NCBI RefSeq assembly: GCF_001870485.1
Contig: NZ_MDKE01000003.1
Span: 1 to 64,000 of the forward strand
Direction: 5' to 3'
Origin: Oceanisphaera psychrotolerans
GTDB lineage: Bacteria; Pseudomonadota; Gammaproteobacteria; Enterobacterales; Aeromonadaceae
Length of the DNA: 64,000 nucleotides
Positions within the stretch are counted from its first letter, which is position 1. The number at the start of each line of letters is the position of its first letter. The notes below the pieces were generated by a model that saw only the letters and a program-made list of their open reading frames with translations, ran no database searches and was not told where the DNA came from. The translations under genes and the position numbers were made by a program. Below, in pieces: positions 18,326 to 27,911 of this stretch.

Positions 18326-18354
18326 ATTATCGGACTTTATGCCGCGTTTAACAA
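18326..18354 (-). promoter_or_regulatory. sigma-70 promoter of the rnf operon
   Basis: Minus strand: -35 TTGTTA (18349-18354), 17-base spacer, -10 GATAAT (18326-18331), about 33 bases before the rnfA start. Both boxes are close to consensus and the spacing is ideal. Confidence 0.65.
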
Positions 18355-18385
18355 TGCCACAGATGCTGTGGGTTTAGGCCATGCA

Positions 18386-19120
18386 TCAGGAAAAAGTGTT
18401 GATTAACATGCCAATAACGGCAAAGGTACAAAGCAGCAAAGAGCCGTAGTGCATCACCGGACGGGAGACCAGATGCAGGGTCCGGGCCGCCACCCAGTTG
18501 CCGAGAAAGGTGGCGGGGACCAGCGGCAGAGCCAGTTTAACGTGATGCAGGGAAAGGTAGCCACCCAGGATCAGGGCGCCGACCGACATCAGGGTGGACA
18601 CCACGAAGAAGCCGGCCAGGTTGGCGCGAATACGATGTATGTCGGCGCCGTGCAACACCAGCACCATGGGTGGGCCGCCGATGGTGGTGCTGGTACCCAT
18701 CACGCCGGACATAAAGCCACCGATGGCGAGGTTGGTGCGGTTCATCGGCAGGGCGATGTCTTTCAGCCGAACCAGTACCCCCAGCATGATGGTAATGGCG
18801 ATAAGAATGGCCAGCGATTGTTGAGAGACCAGCGCCAGCAGCACGACTCCCAGGGCACAGCCGGGAATACGGGCCAGCAGCGCCGGCGCCAGCAGGTTGA
18901 GCTCCAGTCCCTTGCGAAAGCGCCAGCCATTCAGCAGGCACATCACCAGCAGCACCAGCATCAGCGGAGCGGGCACCAGTGCCGGGCTCAGGTAAAACAG
19001 TATGGGGGCGGCAATAATAGCCATGCCAAAACCGATGGCGGTCTGTACATAGGCGCCGACAAAGCAGGCCAGCGCCGCCAGCAGTAGCAGCATAGGGTCG
19101 AGTTCGAGAGATTCCAGCAT
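18386..19120 (-). CDS. TauE/SafE-family sulfite exporter-like permease
   Basis: A 244-residue inner-membrane protein with about eight helices. The two halves carry the family pattern: FVGAYVQTAIGFGMAIIAAP near residue 20 and GGFMSGVMGTSTTIGGPPMVL near residue 135. Members move sulfite, sulfoacetate or related organosulfur anions outward; the substrate here is unknown. Start at ATG 19120, with AAGG seven bases upstream; the frame stays open to 19162 without a good ribosome site. A second, unrelated-position TauE gene is at 35863. Confidence 0.82.
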   Translation of the reverse strand: MLESLELDPMLLLLAALACFVGAYVQTAIGFGMAIIAAPILFYLSPALVPAPLMLVLLVMCLLNGWRFRKGLELNLLAPALLARIPGCALGVVLLALVSQQSLAILIAITIMLGVLVRLKDIALPMNRTNLAIGGFMSGVMGTSTTIGGPPMVLVLHGADIHRIRANLAGFFVVSTLMSVGALILGGYLSLHHVKLALPLVPATFLGNWVAARTLHLVSRPVMHYGSLLLCTFAVIGMLINTFS

Positions 19121-19234
19121 GTCATGGCCTTGGAAGTGCAAAATGGGCGTCATTATCGCCAATGACGGCGCGAGAAGGAAGGGAACCGGGGGCTGGCGTT
19201 AAAGATATTGTGGATTTGGAACCATGCGGGAAAT

Positions 19235-19258
19235 GGAGCGGCGGCACACCGCCGCTCC
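19235..19258 (-). terminator. hairpin after asnB
   Basis: GGAGCGGCGG-CACA-CCGCCGCTCC is a perfect ten-pair stem, eleven bases past the asnB stop. The following run is ATTTCCC, a weak U-tract, so it may end transcription only partly or protect the transcript's end. Confidence 0.55.
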
Positions 19259-19268
19259 GTTTATTCGT

Positions 19269-20932
19269 TTAGTAGGACTTGCTGTGTACGCCCTTGACCG
19301 CGCGGCCTGACGGATCGGCCATGTTTTTCCACTGCTCGTCCCACTCCAGTGCCGTGGGGGTAGAACAGGCTACTGACGGGCCGGAAGGCACGCACTTGGC
19401 GGCAGACTCCTGAGGGAAATGCGACTCGAAGATCGAGCGGTAATAATAGGCTTCCTTGGTGGTCGGGGTGCTGAACGGGAAGCGGAATGCCGCGGTCGCC
19501 ATCATCTGATCGGTAACTTCTGCTTCCACCATTTCCTTGAGACTGTCGATCCAGGAATAGCCAACACCGTCGGAGAACTGCTCTTTCTGACGCCAGGCGA
19601 CCTCGTGGGGCAGCATATCGCTGAAGGCTTCACGCAAAATGTGTTTTTCCATCTTGCCGTTGCCGCACATCTTGTCGGCCGGGTTGAGGCGCATGGCCAC
19701 GTCCATGAATTCCTTGTCGAGGAAAGGCACGCGGCTTCGACGCCCCAGGCCGCCATCGACTTGTTGGCGCGCAGGCAGTCGAACATGTGCAGGGCCTGCA
19801 GCTTGCGCACGGTTTCTTCGTGGAATTCCCGGGCGTTGGGCGCCTTGTGGAAATACAGGTAGCCACCGAACAGCTCGTCGGAGCCCTCGCCGGAGAGCAC
19901 CATCTTGATGCCCATGGCCTTGATGCGGCGGGACATCAGGTACATGGGGGTAGAGGCGCGGATGGTGGTGACATCATAGGTTTCCAGGTGATAGATCACC
20001 TCGCGCAGGGCATCCAGGCCTTCCTGTACCGTGTAGTGCAGTTCGTGGTGAATGGTGCCCAGATGGTCGGCGACCTTGCGGGCGGCCACCAGATCCGGTG
20101 CGCCTTCCAGGCCGACGGCGAAGGAGTGCAGCTGGGGCCACCAGGCTTCGGACTGTTCGTTGTCCTCGATGCGGCGTGAGGCAAACTGCTTGGCGATGGC
20201 GGAGATCACGGAGGAGTCCAGGCCACCGGACAGCAGCACGCCGTAGGGTACGTCGCACATCAGCTGACGCTTGACCGCGGCGGTCAGGGCGTCGTGCAGC
20301 TCGGTCACGCTGGAGGTGTTGTCCTTGACCGCGTCATAGCTTTCCCAGTCGCGCTTGTAATACTGGCGTGGCTGGCCTTCCTTGCTGTACAGCAGGTGGC
20401 CGGGAGGGAATTCCTCGATGGTCTTGCACACCGGGGTCAGGGCTTTCATTTCCGAAGCGACATAGAAGTTGCCGTCTTCGTCATGGCCGGTATAGAGAGG
20501 GATGATACCCATGTGATCCCGGCCGATCAGGTAGGCGTCCTGCTCTTCATCGTACAACACGAAGGCGAAGATGCCGTTCAGATCGTCGAGGAACTCGGGG
20601 CCTTTTTCCTGGTACAGACCCAGGATGATCTCGCAGTCGGACTGGGTCTGAAACTCGAACCCGCAGGTCAGGGTGGCTTCCAGCTCTTTATGGTTGTAGA
20701 TCTCGCCGTTCACCGCCAGGGCATGGGTCTTGGCCGGGTTCAGCAGTGGCTGGGCACCGCTGTCCAGACCGACGATAGCCAGCCGTTCATGGACCAGAAT
20801 GGCGTTATCACTGCTGTAAACGCCGGACCAGTCAGGGCCGCGGTGACGCAGCAGCTTGGACAGCTCCAGGGCTTTGCTGCGCAGGGCGGCGGGTTCGGAT
20901 TTGAGTTCAAGAATGCCGAAAATAGAACACAT
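19269..20932 (-). CDS. asnB: asparagine synthetase B (glutamine-hydrolysing), frameshifted
   Basis: Makes asparagine from aspartate, glutamine and ATP. Start at ATG 20932 with AAGGAAG upstream, because Cys2 must become the N-terminal nucleophile after Met removal (MCSIFGILELK). The glutaminase domain spans 1-190; the synthetase domain has the pyrophosphate loop LLSGGLDSSVISAIA near 230. The frame breaks near 19730: VEA is followed in the next frame by VPFLDKEFMDVAMRLNP. Adding one C (GCCGCG to GCCCGCG) gives 554 residues, exactly the E. coli length. Almost surely a sequence error in an intact gene. It has its own leader, separated from the oxygenase by a terminator. Confidence 0.92.
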
Positions 20933-21025
20933 GAGATCTTCCTTAATGTCTTGCCTTTTGAGAATGGGCTCAGGTTGGCAGAGTGACACCGGGATGAAAA
21001 GCAAAAATGATGAAAAGTGATAAAA

Positions 21026-21065
21026 AAAGCCACTTGAATTTCAAATCGGGATATTAAGTGGCTTT
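21026..21065 (-). terminator. terminator after the 2OG oxygenase gene
   Basis: AAAGCCACTT (21026-21035) pairs with AAGTGGCTTT (21056-21065) across a 20-base loop, and on the minus strand it is followed by a run of T. It separates the oxygenase gene from asnB. Confidence 0.7.
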
Positions 21066-21105
21066 ATTTTTTAAATGACTAAAAAAATGCGCCTTATTTT
21101 GACGA

Positions 21106-21762
21106 TTATATAACGGGTGTCGATTGCAGCCGACTCGCCGGTGCGACCGGGTCGTCGATACGAAACCAGCCGGCAATGCTGAGCCTGTCTCGCGATGCCG
21201 GCAGCACCTCGTGCGGAAAGTCTTCCGACAGAAAGCACACCAGGGTGCCGGCCTGTGGCAAGACCCGGTGCATGACGGTTTTGCTGCGCTGGGGGTAGAT
21301 CAGCAGCTCGCCGCCATCGGTGGCTTGCCAGTCTTCGTTAAGGTAGAGCACCGTGGTGAGCCGACGATTGCTGCGGCCGCGAAAGGCATCCAGGTGCTTC
21401 TTGTAAAAATCACCGTTCTGATAAAGCGCATAGTGGCACTCGTAGTCTTTCAGCCCCATAAACAGCTGGCGATTCAGTTGCTGCTGCAGATCGGCCATCA
21501 GCGCCAGATAACGGCGCTGTATCGGAGTATCACCGTCCAGCCAGCGGGTTTTATCGGTACGAACCTGCTCATTGGTCTGTTGCCGCTGCTCGCGGCCAAT
21601 GCCCGCGGGGGTCAGCTCCCAGGGGGGCAGGGTCGCCAGATCATGGCGCAGGGCCGCCACCATGTCGGCATCCAGAAAGTCGGGAAAAAGCCCGATACCG
21701 GGCCCGGCAATGGCATCCACTATCCGGGTAAAATCATGTTCAAGCCGTACAACCGTATTCAC
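21106..21762 (-). CDS. 2-oxoglutarate/Fe(II)-dependent oxygenase, prolyl-hydroxylase type
   Basis: A 218-residue cytoplasmic enzyme of the P4Hc/SM-20 group. The iron ligands are visible as HLDAF (His-x-Asp near residue 140) and the distal HEV (near 190), and the 2-oxoglutarate-binding Arg in DRLSIAGWF, which follows nine residues later. Such enzymes hydroxylate proline in proteins such as EF-Tu (Pseudomonas PHD) or ribosomal proteins; the target here is not known. I start at GTG 21762 because a perfect GGAGG lies seven bases before it; an ATG at 21795 would add 11 residues without a site. Confidence 0.8.
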   Translation of the reverse strand: MNTVVRLEHDFTRIVDAIAGPGIGLFPDFLDADMVAALRHDLATLPPWELTPAGIGREQRQQTNEQVRTDKTRWLDGDTPIQRRYLALMADLQQQLNRQLFMGLKDYECHYALYQNGDFYKKHLDAFRGRSNRRLTTVLYLNEDWQATDGGELLIYPQRSKTVMHRVLPQAGTLVCFLSEDFPHEVLPASRDRLSIAGWFRIDDPVAPASRLQSTPVI

Positions 21763-21914
21763 ATCGAAGCCTCCATCAGGAGCGCCTATGTACACCCATT
21801 GCGACTCGGGTAGCCAGAAAGAAAAACTGCATGTGAGAGGTAAGAATACTGTTCGGAGCGCCCTTTGTCAGGCTAGGGCAGGGGCGGGCGGCGAACCGGG
21901 GTGTTGCAGACATT

Positions 21915-21942
21915 AAAAAACCCCGAGCATTGCTGCTCGGGG
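21915..21942 (-). terminator. terminator of tRNA-Ser
   Basis: CCCCGAGCA-TTGC-TGCTCGGGG (21921-21942) followed on the minus strand by six T. A strong rho-independent terminator nine bases past the tRNA 3' end. Confidence 0.9.
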
Positions 21943-21950
21943 TTTCTATG

Positions 21951-22038
21951 TGGCGGTGAGGGAGGGATTCGAACCCTCGATACGTTGCCGTATACACACT
22001 TTCCAGGCGTGCTCCTTCAGCCACTCGGACACCTCACC
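21951..22038 (-). tRNA. tRNA-Ser (anticodon GGA)
   Basis: On the minus strand the gene begins GGTGAGGTGTCCGAGTGG and ends with the acceptor complement CCTCACC (pairing GGTGAGG), discriminator G and encoded CCA. The anticodon loop reads CTGGAAA with anticodon GGA. The long variable arm typical of serine tRNAs (class II) lies between the anticodon stem and the T arm GGTTCGAATCC. It has a strong terminator and a nearby degenerate second copy of its 5' end. Confidence 0.97.
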
Positions 22039-22119
22039 GTAAATTTTATTAAAGAGTGTTGTTTTCACTCTGTGCTTGCTGATGATTCATGTCCTCGGAC
22101 TGACGGAGCTCGCTCCGTG

Positions 22120-22171
22120 GCTTTTGACCTTTTTCAGGCTTCGCCTTGGGCAGTCACTCGGACACCTCACC
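22120..22171 (-). pseudogene. degenerate 5' fragment of a second tRNA-Ser
   Basis: Seventeen bases at 22155-22171 repeat the 5' end of the tRNA-Ser gene exactly (GGTGAGGTGTCCGAGTG on the minus strand), and a few scattered matches continue downstream (GCCTGAAAAAGG against GCCTGGAAAGTG). The T arm and acceptor partner are missing. It looks like a decayed tandem copy. The rest of 22039-22347 holds only a hairpin ACGGAGCTCGCTCCGT near 22101-22117 and no gene. Confidence 0.5.
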
Positions 22172-22347
22172 AGATTTTACCGGATTTTGTTGCGGATGTT
22201 ACCTTCACCCTATTCGGCGTTTGGTGACGGTCTTGCCTGACCGGCCCCGCTTGGGAACGGGGCGTAATTTAACGGCTTGCCGGTGCTTGTTCAAGGCTTT
22301 TCACTAAAAAAGCGTGCGACTGGCTTAAGCCTGAGCAAGTTGCGGGC

Positions 22348-22797
22348 TTAGTGCACAGCCGAGGGGGTTTTCTGCGGTTCGTCGTCCTGCATCAGGAAGC
22401 CGAGCTCGGTGATTTCGAGCAGCAGTTGCTGGGTCGCCATCATGGTTTGCTGCACTATCCACAGAAACTGAGGCTGATCCATGCCGGCCTGGGTGTGCAG
22501 GTAGTCGGCCACGATCAGGCGGGGCAGATTGTCGTCGACGATATCGACAAACACCTTCAGGCTGGGGTAGTTCATGTTCAGCCGGCCAAGGTCGGCCACC
22601 AGTGCCAGCAGGGCGGTGGGGCGCACCTCGATTTCGGTGGTGAGAATGGCATCTTCATGTTCAACGAACAGTCGGCTTTCCAGTACACCGTCCTGCCCCT
22701 GCAGTTCGGAAAGGTGGATGCCGTGACAGTTTTCACAGATGTAATGGTCGATGTAGCCGGCGGTTAGCCAGCGCATGGCGATTTCTGCTGTTAACAC
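22348..22797 (-). CDS. YbjN-domain protein
   Basis: A 149-residue cytoplasmic protein close to E. coli YbjN. Shared marks are ICENCHGIHLSELQGQDGV near residues 19-37, TTEIEVRPTALLALVADLGRLN near 53-74 and VFVDIVDDNLPRLIVAD near 81-97. The fold resembles type III secretion chaperones; YbjN affects motility, biofilm and stress response in E. coli, mechanism unknown. Start GTG 22797 has AGGA seven bases upstream; ATG 22776 is the alternative. Confidence 0.82.
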   Translation of the reverse strand: MLTAEIAMRWLTAGYIDHYICENCHGIHLSELQGQDGVLESRLFVEHEDAILTTEIEVRPTALLALVADLGRLNMNYPSLKVFVDIVDDNLPRLIVADYLHTQAGMDQPQFLWIVQQTMMATQQLLLEITELGFLMQDDEPQKTPSAVH

Positions 22798-23042
22798 TGA
22801 TATTCCTGAAAGTGGGGCTTGAAGGGTGGCTAGTGTAAACCAAAGCTTGGGTGAGGAACATCAAAAGCCGGATACGACCGCCGTCCCCGGGTAACCAGGC
22901 CCGGCTGGGGTTGATTTTGGCGTCGAAAGCGGAAATGCTCATCATATGTTCACCAGGGAGCCATCTTGGGCTTCCTTTGCTACTGTCACAATAGTTGTTG
23001 TCACCAGAGTTACTGTTTATCTCCGATACAAGGAACGTCGAC

Positions 23043-23903
23043 ATGAAAACGCTGCTTGCTGCTATCGATCTGGAACAGGATTCGATGCTGGTGGTAAAAA
23101 GAGCCGTTGAGCTTGCCGTTCGGCTCAAGGCCAGCCTGCACCTGGTCCATGTGGTGGATGATGCACTCACCCTGTATGAGCCCATGGTGGAAATTTCGGT
23201 GCGCCACCGGCTGAAAAAGGCTGCGGAAAGCGCCCTGGCCGTTTTTTTCGATCTCTTGCCCGAGGAGCTGAAGGCTCGGGGCGGCTGCCATGTGTTAATG
23301 GGTAAACCCTACCGGACCCTGGGCAAGAAAGTTGCCGAGCTGAAGGCCGATCTGCTGATCGTGGGGCGGCATCATATCGAGCCGTTACGGGATCTCTTTG
23401 TCGGGACCACGGCCGAACGATTGCTGCGCCATTGCGATATCCCCTTGCTGATGGTCAGTACCGACGTTGCCGGTGCTTACGCGCAGGTGCTGGCGGCAAC
23501 GGATTTTTCCCGCAGTTCGCACCACGCGTTGCAGGCCGGTTTGTGGCTGGCGCCGGAGGCAGACATCCGGCTGGTACATGTCTTCGAACCGCCGTTTAAC
23601 GGCTTCGTGCACCACGATGAGCAGGACATGGACACCATGATTGAGCAGCAGAAGACGCGTATCCGCAATGAGGTCAACACCGAGATGGCCCATTTTCTGG
23701 CCGAGGACGACCACAGCCGGATCCGCACCGAGATCATGGCGGGCGGTGTACAGGCCTGTCTGAACGAGGCGGTGGAGCGGCATTGTCCGCAACTGCTGGT
23801 GTTGGGGACGCACGGACGTCAGGGGATCAGCCGGCTGCTGATCGGCAGCGTGGCCACCAGCTTCCTCAGTACCTTGCCCTGCGATGTGTTGGTGGCGAGA
23901 TAA
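23043..23903 (+). CDS. tandem universal stress protein (UspE-like)
   Basis: A 286-residue protein with two Usp domains (about 1-140 and 141-286). The second domain ends with the ATP-binding pattern VLGTHGRQGISRLLIGSVATSFL (G-x2-G-x9-G-S/T type), and the first has IVGRHHIEPLRDLFVGTTAERLL. Start at ATG 23043 with AAGGA eight bases upstream. Usp proteins support survival in stasis and oxidative or envelope stress. It is monocistronic in a long leader (22798-23042) in which no promoter is clear. Confidence 0.82.
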   Translation: MKTLLAAIDLEQDSMLVVKRAVELAVRLKASLHLVHVVDDALTLYEPMVEISVRHRLKKAAESALAVFFDLLPEELKARGGCHVLMGKPYRTLGKKVAELKADLLIVGRHHIEPLRDLFVGTTAERLLRHCDIPLLMVSTDVAGAYAQVLAATDFSRSSHHALQAGLWLAPEADIRLVHVFEPPFNGFVHHDEQDMDTMIEQQKTRIRNEVNTEMAHFLAEDDHSRIRTEIMAGGVQACLNEAVERHCPQLLVLGTHGRQGISRLLIGSVATSFLSTLPCDVLVAR

Positions 23904-23971
23904 GTCAGCAACGGTGTTGTCTGACTGGTAACCCCAACAGACAACGGCGGGTCATGGAAGGGGCCGCAGGA

Positions 23972-24112
23972 ATTGCCTTAGCCGACCGTCAAATGCCAGG
24001 GCCGGAAAATGCTCCTGCCGTTCCGGCATTCCCGCCATCCCTGGCGGTCAGATGGCATTTGCTGAGCGTCATAGGGACGAGGTGTCCATATATTGCTCGA
24101 AGCGTGTCGGGG
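23972..24112 (+). repeat. structured intergenic element, family C copy 1
   Basis: Begins ATTGCCTTAGCCGACCGTC, then AAATGCC pairs with GGCATTT, then GCTGAGCGTCA, and ends GCGTGTCGGGGG. The same order of blocks occurs at 38818-38902 and, inverted, at 25097-25173, but with a different stem sequence each time. In this copy the hairpin is enlarged by about 40 bases. It lies between usp and cysQ, which converge. No gene is seen in 23904-24153. Confidence 0.6.
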
Positions 24113-24153
24113 GTGGTATCCCGGCACTCTCTTCGTGCGCGCCGCTCATTTCT

Positions 24154-24960
24154 TTAAAATAACGCTGGCCAGTCCCGATTGCTGCTGCCCACAACCAGAA
24201 AATGGGGGTTGAGCAACTGCTGCGGATTGGCGTAGCCGAGCGGCTGGCCGTTGAGCCGGATCACCCGGCCGCCGGCCTGCTCTGCCACACAATGGGCGGC
24301 GGCGGTGTCCCACAGCGAGGTGGGGTCCAGCCGCGGATAGACGTCGGCGGCGCCTTCGGCCACCAGGCACAACTTGAGCGAACTGCCCATGGCCACCAGT
24401 TCGTGCTCACCCAGCTGTTCCAGCAACAGTGGCATGGCGTCACCGGCGTGGGAGCGACTGCCCACCACCCGCCAGGGCGTACCGGGTTGATGCCTGGCCA
24501 CGTTAATCACTGTTTTATTGCCCTCGGCATCGGTCTTGCTGGCGCCAAAGCCGCGGGCGGCGGTGTAGCACAGCTCCAGCGCCGGGGCATAGACCACGCC
24601 CAGTACCGGCGTGCCCTGCTCGATCAGTGCGATATTGACGGTGAACTCGCCGTTACGCTTGATGAATTCCTTGGTACCGTCGAGCGGGTCCACCAGCCAG
24701 TAACGGCCCTGTGCATCGGGGCCGTCAAACTGTTCGGTGTCTTCCTCCGACAGTACCGGCAATGCCAGTGCCAGGCGATGCAGGCGCGCGTCAATCAGCC
24801 GATGGGCGGCGGCATCGGCCTCGGTCAGCGGTGAATGATCGGCTTTTTCCTCGATGGAAAATTCCCTGCCATAAATCTCCATGATGGCGGCACCCGCATC
24901 CCGGGCAATGGCTTCCACCTCGGCAATCAGGGCGGCAGTAATATAATCTGAGTGCACCAT
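24154..24960 (-). CDS. cysQ: 3'(2'),5'-bisphosphate nucleotidase CysQ
   Basis: Hydrolyses PAP, a by-product of sulfate assimilation, to AMP; inositol monophosphatase family, Mg-dependent, usually at the inner membrane. Metal-site motifs are present in order: PLTEADAAAHRLI near residue 46, LSEED near 72, WLVDPLDGTKEFIKRNGEF near 90-108, and WDTAAAHCVAEQAGG near 215. Length 268 fits the family (246-270). Start at ATG 24960 or three codons earlier at 24969; GGAGA just before 24960 is rather close. Confidence 0.93.
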   Translation of the reverse strand: MVHSDYITAALIAEVEAIARDAGAAIMEIYGREFSIEEKADHSPLTEADAAAHRLIDARLHRLALALPVLSEEDTEQFDGPDAQGRYWLVDPLDGTKEFIKRNGEFTVNIALIEQGTPVLGVVYAPALELCYTAARGFGASKTDAEGNKTVINVARHQPGTPWRVVGSRSHAGDAMPLLLEQLGEHELVAMGSSLKLCLVAEGAADVYPRLDPTSLWDTAAAHCVAEQAGGRVIRLNGQPLGYANPQQLLNPHFLVVGSSNRDWPALF

Positions 24961-25096
24961 GCTCTCCATAGGCTGACCTTGAAATAGGCCAATATGATAT
25001 AAAAAAACGCGGCTTATTCCTATTTTATGCAGTCATAGCCATCCCATTAAATGATCGATTTATTCGATGATCATATCAATTCCGAACAAAGAGCCC

Positions 25097-25173
25097 GCTC
25101 CGACGACCCGCTCCGGGCACATCCTTGTGACGCTCAGCACATGACGTCCCTGTCATGTGATGGTCGGCGGAGC
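25097..25173 (-). repeat. structured intergenic element, family C copy 2
   Basis: Read on the minus strand it begins GCTCCGCCGACCATC, then ACATGAC-AGGGAC-GTCATGT (perfect seven-pair stem), then GCTGAGCGTCACAAGGATGT, and ends GGTCGTCGGAGC. Stem bases differ from the other copies but pairing is kept. It lies in the 380-base gap between cysQ and ybiT, which otherwise holds only AT-rich DNA near 24980-25080 and no supported gene. Confidence 0.6.
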
Positions 25174-25349
25174 AGATCCCTTTGTCCACCTGATGCTGCA
25201 GAGTCGCCTGTTACCGCTGAAAACCACCCAATTGGCGCCCTTATGGCCATTAATATTGCACACTCTTTGAACTTTGGGCCCACTGCCGGTATCCTTGGCA
25301 CCCTCTGGCGATCGCGCCTTTTTCATTTCGTTAACTGTGAGTCTGCTTC

Positions 25350-26942
25350 TTGATTTCCACCAACAACATCACCATGCAATTCGGCGCCAAGCCGCTGTTT
25401 GAAAATATCTCCGTCAAATTCGGTGACGGCAACCGTTATGGCCTGATCGGCGCCAACGGTTGCGGCAAGTCCACCTTCATGAAGATCCTGGGTGGCGATC
25501 TGGAGCCCAGTGCCGGCAATGTCAGCCTGGATGTCAACGAGCGGCTGGGCAAGCTGCGCCAGGATCAGTTCGCCTACGAAGAGGCGCGCGTACTGGACGT
25601 GGTGATGATGGGACATGGCGAGCTGTGGGCCGCCATTCAGGAACGTGACGCCATTTACGCCAACCTGGAAGCCAGCGACGACGACTACATGAGAGCGGCG
25701 GAGCTGGAAGGCAAGGTGGCGGAGTACGATGGCTACACCGCCGAGGCACGGGCCGGTGAACTGTTGCTGGGCGTGGGCATTGCGGTCGAACAGCACTTTG
25801 GCCCCATGAGCGAAGTGGCGCCGGGCTGGAAACTGCGGGTGCTGCTGGCGCAGGCGCTGTTTTCCAACCCGGACGTGCTGCTGCTCGACGAACCGACCAA
25901 CAACCTGGACATCGACACCATCCGCTGGCTGGAAGGGGCGCTGAACGAGCGCAACAGCACCATGATCATCATTTCGCACGATCGTCACTTCCTGAACAGC
26001 GTCTGTACCCATATGGCGGATCTGGACTACGGCGAGCTGCGGGTCTATCCGGGCAACTACGACGACTACATGCTGGCCTCTACCCAGGCCCGCGAGCGAC
26101 TGATGTCCGACAACGCCAAGAAAAAGGCCCAGATTGCCGATCTGCAGTCGTTTGTGGCCCGTTTCAGCGCCAACGCCTCCAAGGCCCGTCAGGCCACCTC
26201 CCGCGCCAAGCAGATCGAAAAAATCAAGCTGGAAGAAGTGAAGGCCTCCAGCCGGCAGAATCCCTTCATCCGTTTCGAGCAGGAGAAAAAACTGTATCGC
26301 AACATACTGGAAGTGGAACAGCTGGCTCAGGGCTATGGCGAGACGCCGCTGTTCAAGAACCTGAACATGCTGGTGGAAGTGGGCGAGCGCATCGCCATCC
26401 TGGGTACCAACGGCATCGGTAAATCCACCCTGGTCAAGACCCTGGTCGGTGAAATGGCCCCCAGCAGCGGTCAGTTCAAGTGGTCGGAAAACGCCAGCAT
26501 CGGTTACTACGCCCAGGATCACGCTACCGACTTCGACATGGACATCACGGTGTTCGACTGGATGAGCCAGTGGCAGCAGGAAGGCGACGACGAGCAGACC
26601 ATCCGCGGCGTACTGGGTCGTCTGCTGTTCAGCCAGGACGACATCAAGAAAAAGGTGGGCGTACTGTCCGGTGGTGAACAGGGTCGCATGCTGTTTGGCA
26701 AGCTGATGCTGCAAAAGCCCAACATTCTGGTGATGGATGAACCCACCAACCACCTGGATATGGAGTCTATCGAGTCGCTTAACATGGCGCTGGAGATGTA
26801 TCAGGGCACCCTGATCTTCGTGTCTCACGACCGGGAGTTCGTGTCTTCGCTGGCCACCCGCATCCTGGAGCTGAGCGAGAACGGTATCCGCAACTTCAGC
26901 GGCAGCTACGAAGAATACCTGCGCGAGCAGGGCGTGGCGTAA
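25350..26942 (+). CDS. ybiT: ABC-F family ATPase YbiT
   Basis: A cytoplasmic ABC-F protein with two ATPase domains and no membrane part; relatives act on the ribosome. First domain: Walker [10 protein letters not shown] near residue 34, the altered signature [18 protein letters not shown], Walker [12 protein letters not shown]. Linker rich in charged residues about 240-310. Second domain: Walker [10 protein letters not shown] near 355, signature LSGGEQGRM, Walker [11 protein letters not shown]. Length 530 equals E. coli YbiT, and the first signature is peculiar to that subfamily. The start is TTG 25350 with only a weak ribosome site, unusual but supported by alignment. Confidence 0.93.
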   Translation: MISTNNITMQFGAKPLFENISVKFGDGNRYGLIGANGCGKSTFMKILGGDLEPSAGNVSLDVNERLGKLRQDQFAYEEARVLDVVMMGHGELWAAIQERDAIYANLEASDDDYMRAAELEGKVAEYDGYTAEARAGELLLGVGIAVEQHFGPMSEVAPGWKLRVLLAQALFSNPDVLLLDEPTNNLDIDTIRWLEGALNERNSTMIIISHDRHFLNSVCTHMADLDYGELRVYPGNYDDYMLASTQARERLMSDNAKKKAQIADLQSFVARFSANASKARQATSRAKQIEKIKLEEVKASSRQNPFIRFEQEKKLYRNILEVEQLAQGYGETPLFKNLNMLVEVGERIAILGTNGIGKSTLVKTLVGEMAPSSGQFKWSENASIGYYAQDHATDFDMDITVFDWMSQWQQEGDDEQTIRGVLGRLLFSQDDIKKKVGVLSGGEQGRMLFGKLMLQKPNILVMDEPTNHLDMESIESLNMALEMYQGTLIFVSHDREFVSSLATRILELSENGIRNFSGSYEEYLREQGVA

Positions 26943-26990
26943 CCCGACGGACGGAGAACGACGTTTTCCGGACGACAGGACTGAGATATG

Positions 26991-27029
26991 AAAAACCACC
27001 GGGGGCCATGTGCCCCCGGTGGTTTTTTT
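26991..27029. terminator. bidirectional terminator between ybiT and usp
   Basis: CCACCGGGGGC-CATGT-GCCCCCGGTGG (26996-27022) is an eleven-pair perfect stem with five A before and seven T after, so it works for both convergent genes. Confidence 0.95.
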
Positions 27030-27044
27030 AGTGCGGGATAAGTG

Positions 27045-27898
27045 TTAGCGCAGGATCAGCAGCGGTACCCGGGCAGAACCGATCATGGCGGTGGTGGTAC
27101 TGCCGACCAGCAGCTGGCGAATGCGGGAATGACCGTAGGCGCCCATGACCATCATGTCGATGTCATGCTCCTGCTGATACGCCGGCAGCACCTGGTCCAC
27201 GTCACCGGCCACGATGTGCGTCCTGGCATCGATACCGGACTGGTTCAGCACATCAAAGGCCCACTTGAGCTGTTCCCGGTGATCATCGGTGTCGGCCCCG
27301 ACCAGCACGATATGCAGCTCAAGCCCCTTGAACAGCGGCTCTGGGCCAGCATTTCCACTCCCTTGCGGGTGGTGGCGCTGCCATCAAACGCCAGCATGAC
27401 TTTTTGTGGCGCCTTGAATTCACCCTGAGTCACCAGAATGGGGCGATGCAGCGCGCGGATCACCTGCTCGACATGACTGCCGAGATGAGCAAAGGGGGAA
27501 GCGGACGCTTCGCCGTGACGGCCCAGTACCAGCAGTCGGGTATCGGGCTCGAATTCGACCAGGGTGTCGACCAGGTCGCCGTGGCGCTGCAAGGTCGTCG
27601 GTGCCGTCACCCCGGCAACCATGGCGCGGTCCCGGGCCGCTTCGAGCATCAGCTGGCCCTGCTCCACGGCCAGTTTACTGCGCCGGGCATCCAGCTCGGC
27701 CAGTTGTTCCAGCAGGTGCTCCTGGCTGCCCAGGCCAATGCTGCCACTGAAATCACTTTTGACCGGGGCGCTTTCCTTGTCTTGTACATGCAGAAAGATC
27801 AGTGGTGCTTCGAGACGCAGGCTGGCCCAGCTGGCGCAGTCGCATACCGCGCTGGCGTGGCTGGAGCCGTCGATACAGGCCATTACATTGGTCGTCAT
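27045..27898 (-). CDS. tandem universal stress protein, frameshifted
   Basis: Two Usp domains. The first (from ATG 27898, GAGGA upstream) ends with VLGRHGEASASPFAHLGSHVEQVI; the second ends in another frame with MVMGAYGHSRIRQLLVGSTTTAMI, the typical ATP-binding pattern. The frame breaks near 27338: AQSRCSRG in one frame against LVGADTDDHREQLKW in the next. Adding one C (GAGCCGCTG to GAGCCCGCTG, giving AQSPLFKG) restores 284 residues. Most likely a sequence error. It follows a SulP transporter gene by 15 bases and should be co-transcribed, a pairing seen in several marine gammaproteobacteria. Confidence 0.82.
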
Positions 27899-27911
27899 AC
27901 AATTTCCTCTC

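Noticed and set aside
21951-22171. Phage or island attachment site at tRNA-Ser
   Set aside because: The duplicated part is the 5' end, no integrase gene is near, and flanking genes are ordinary chromosome.
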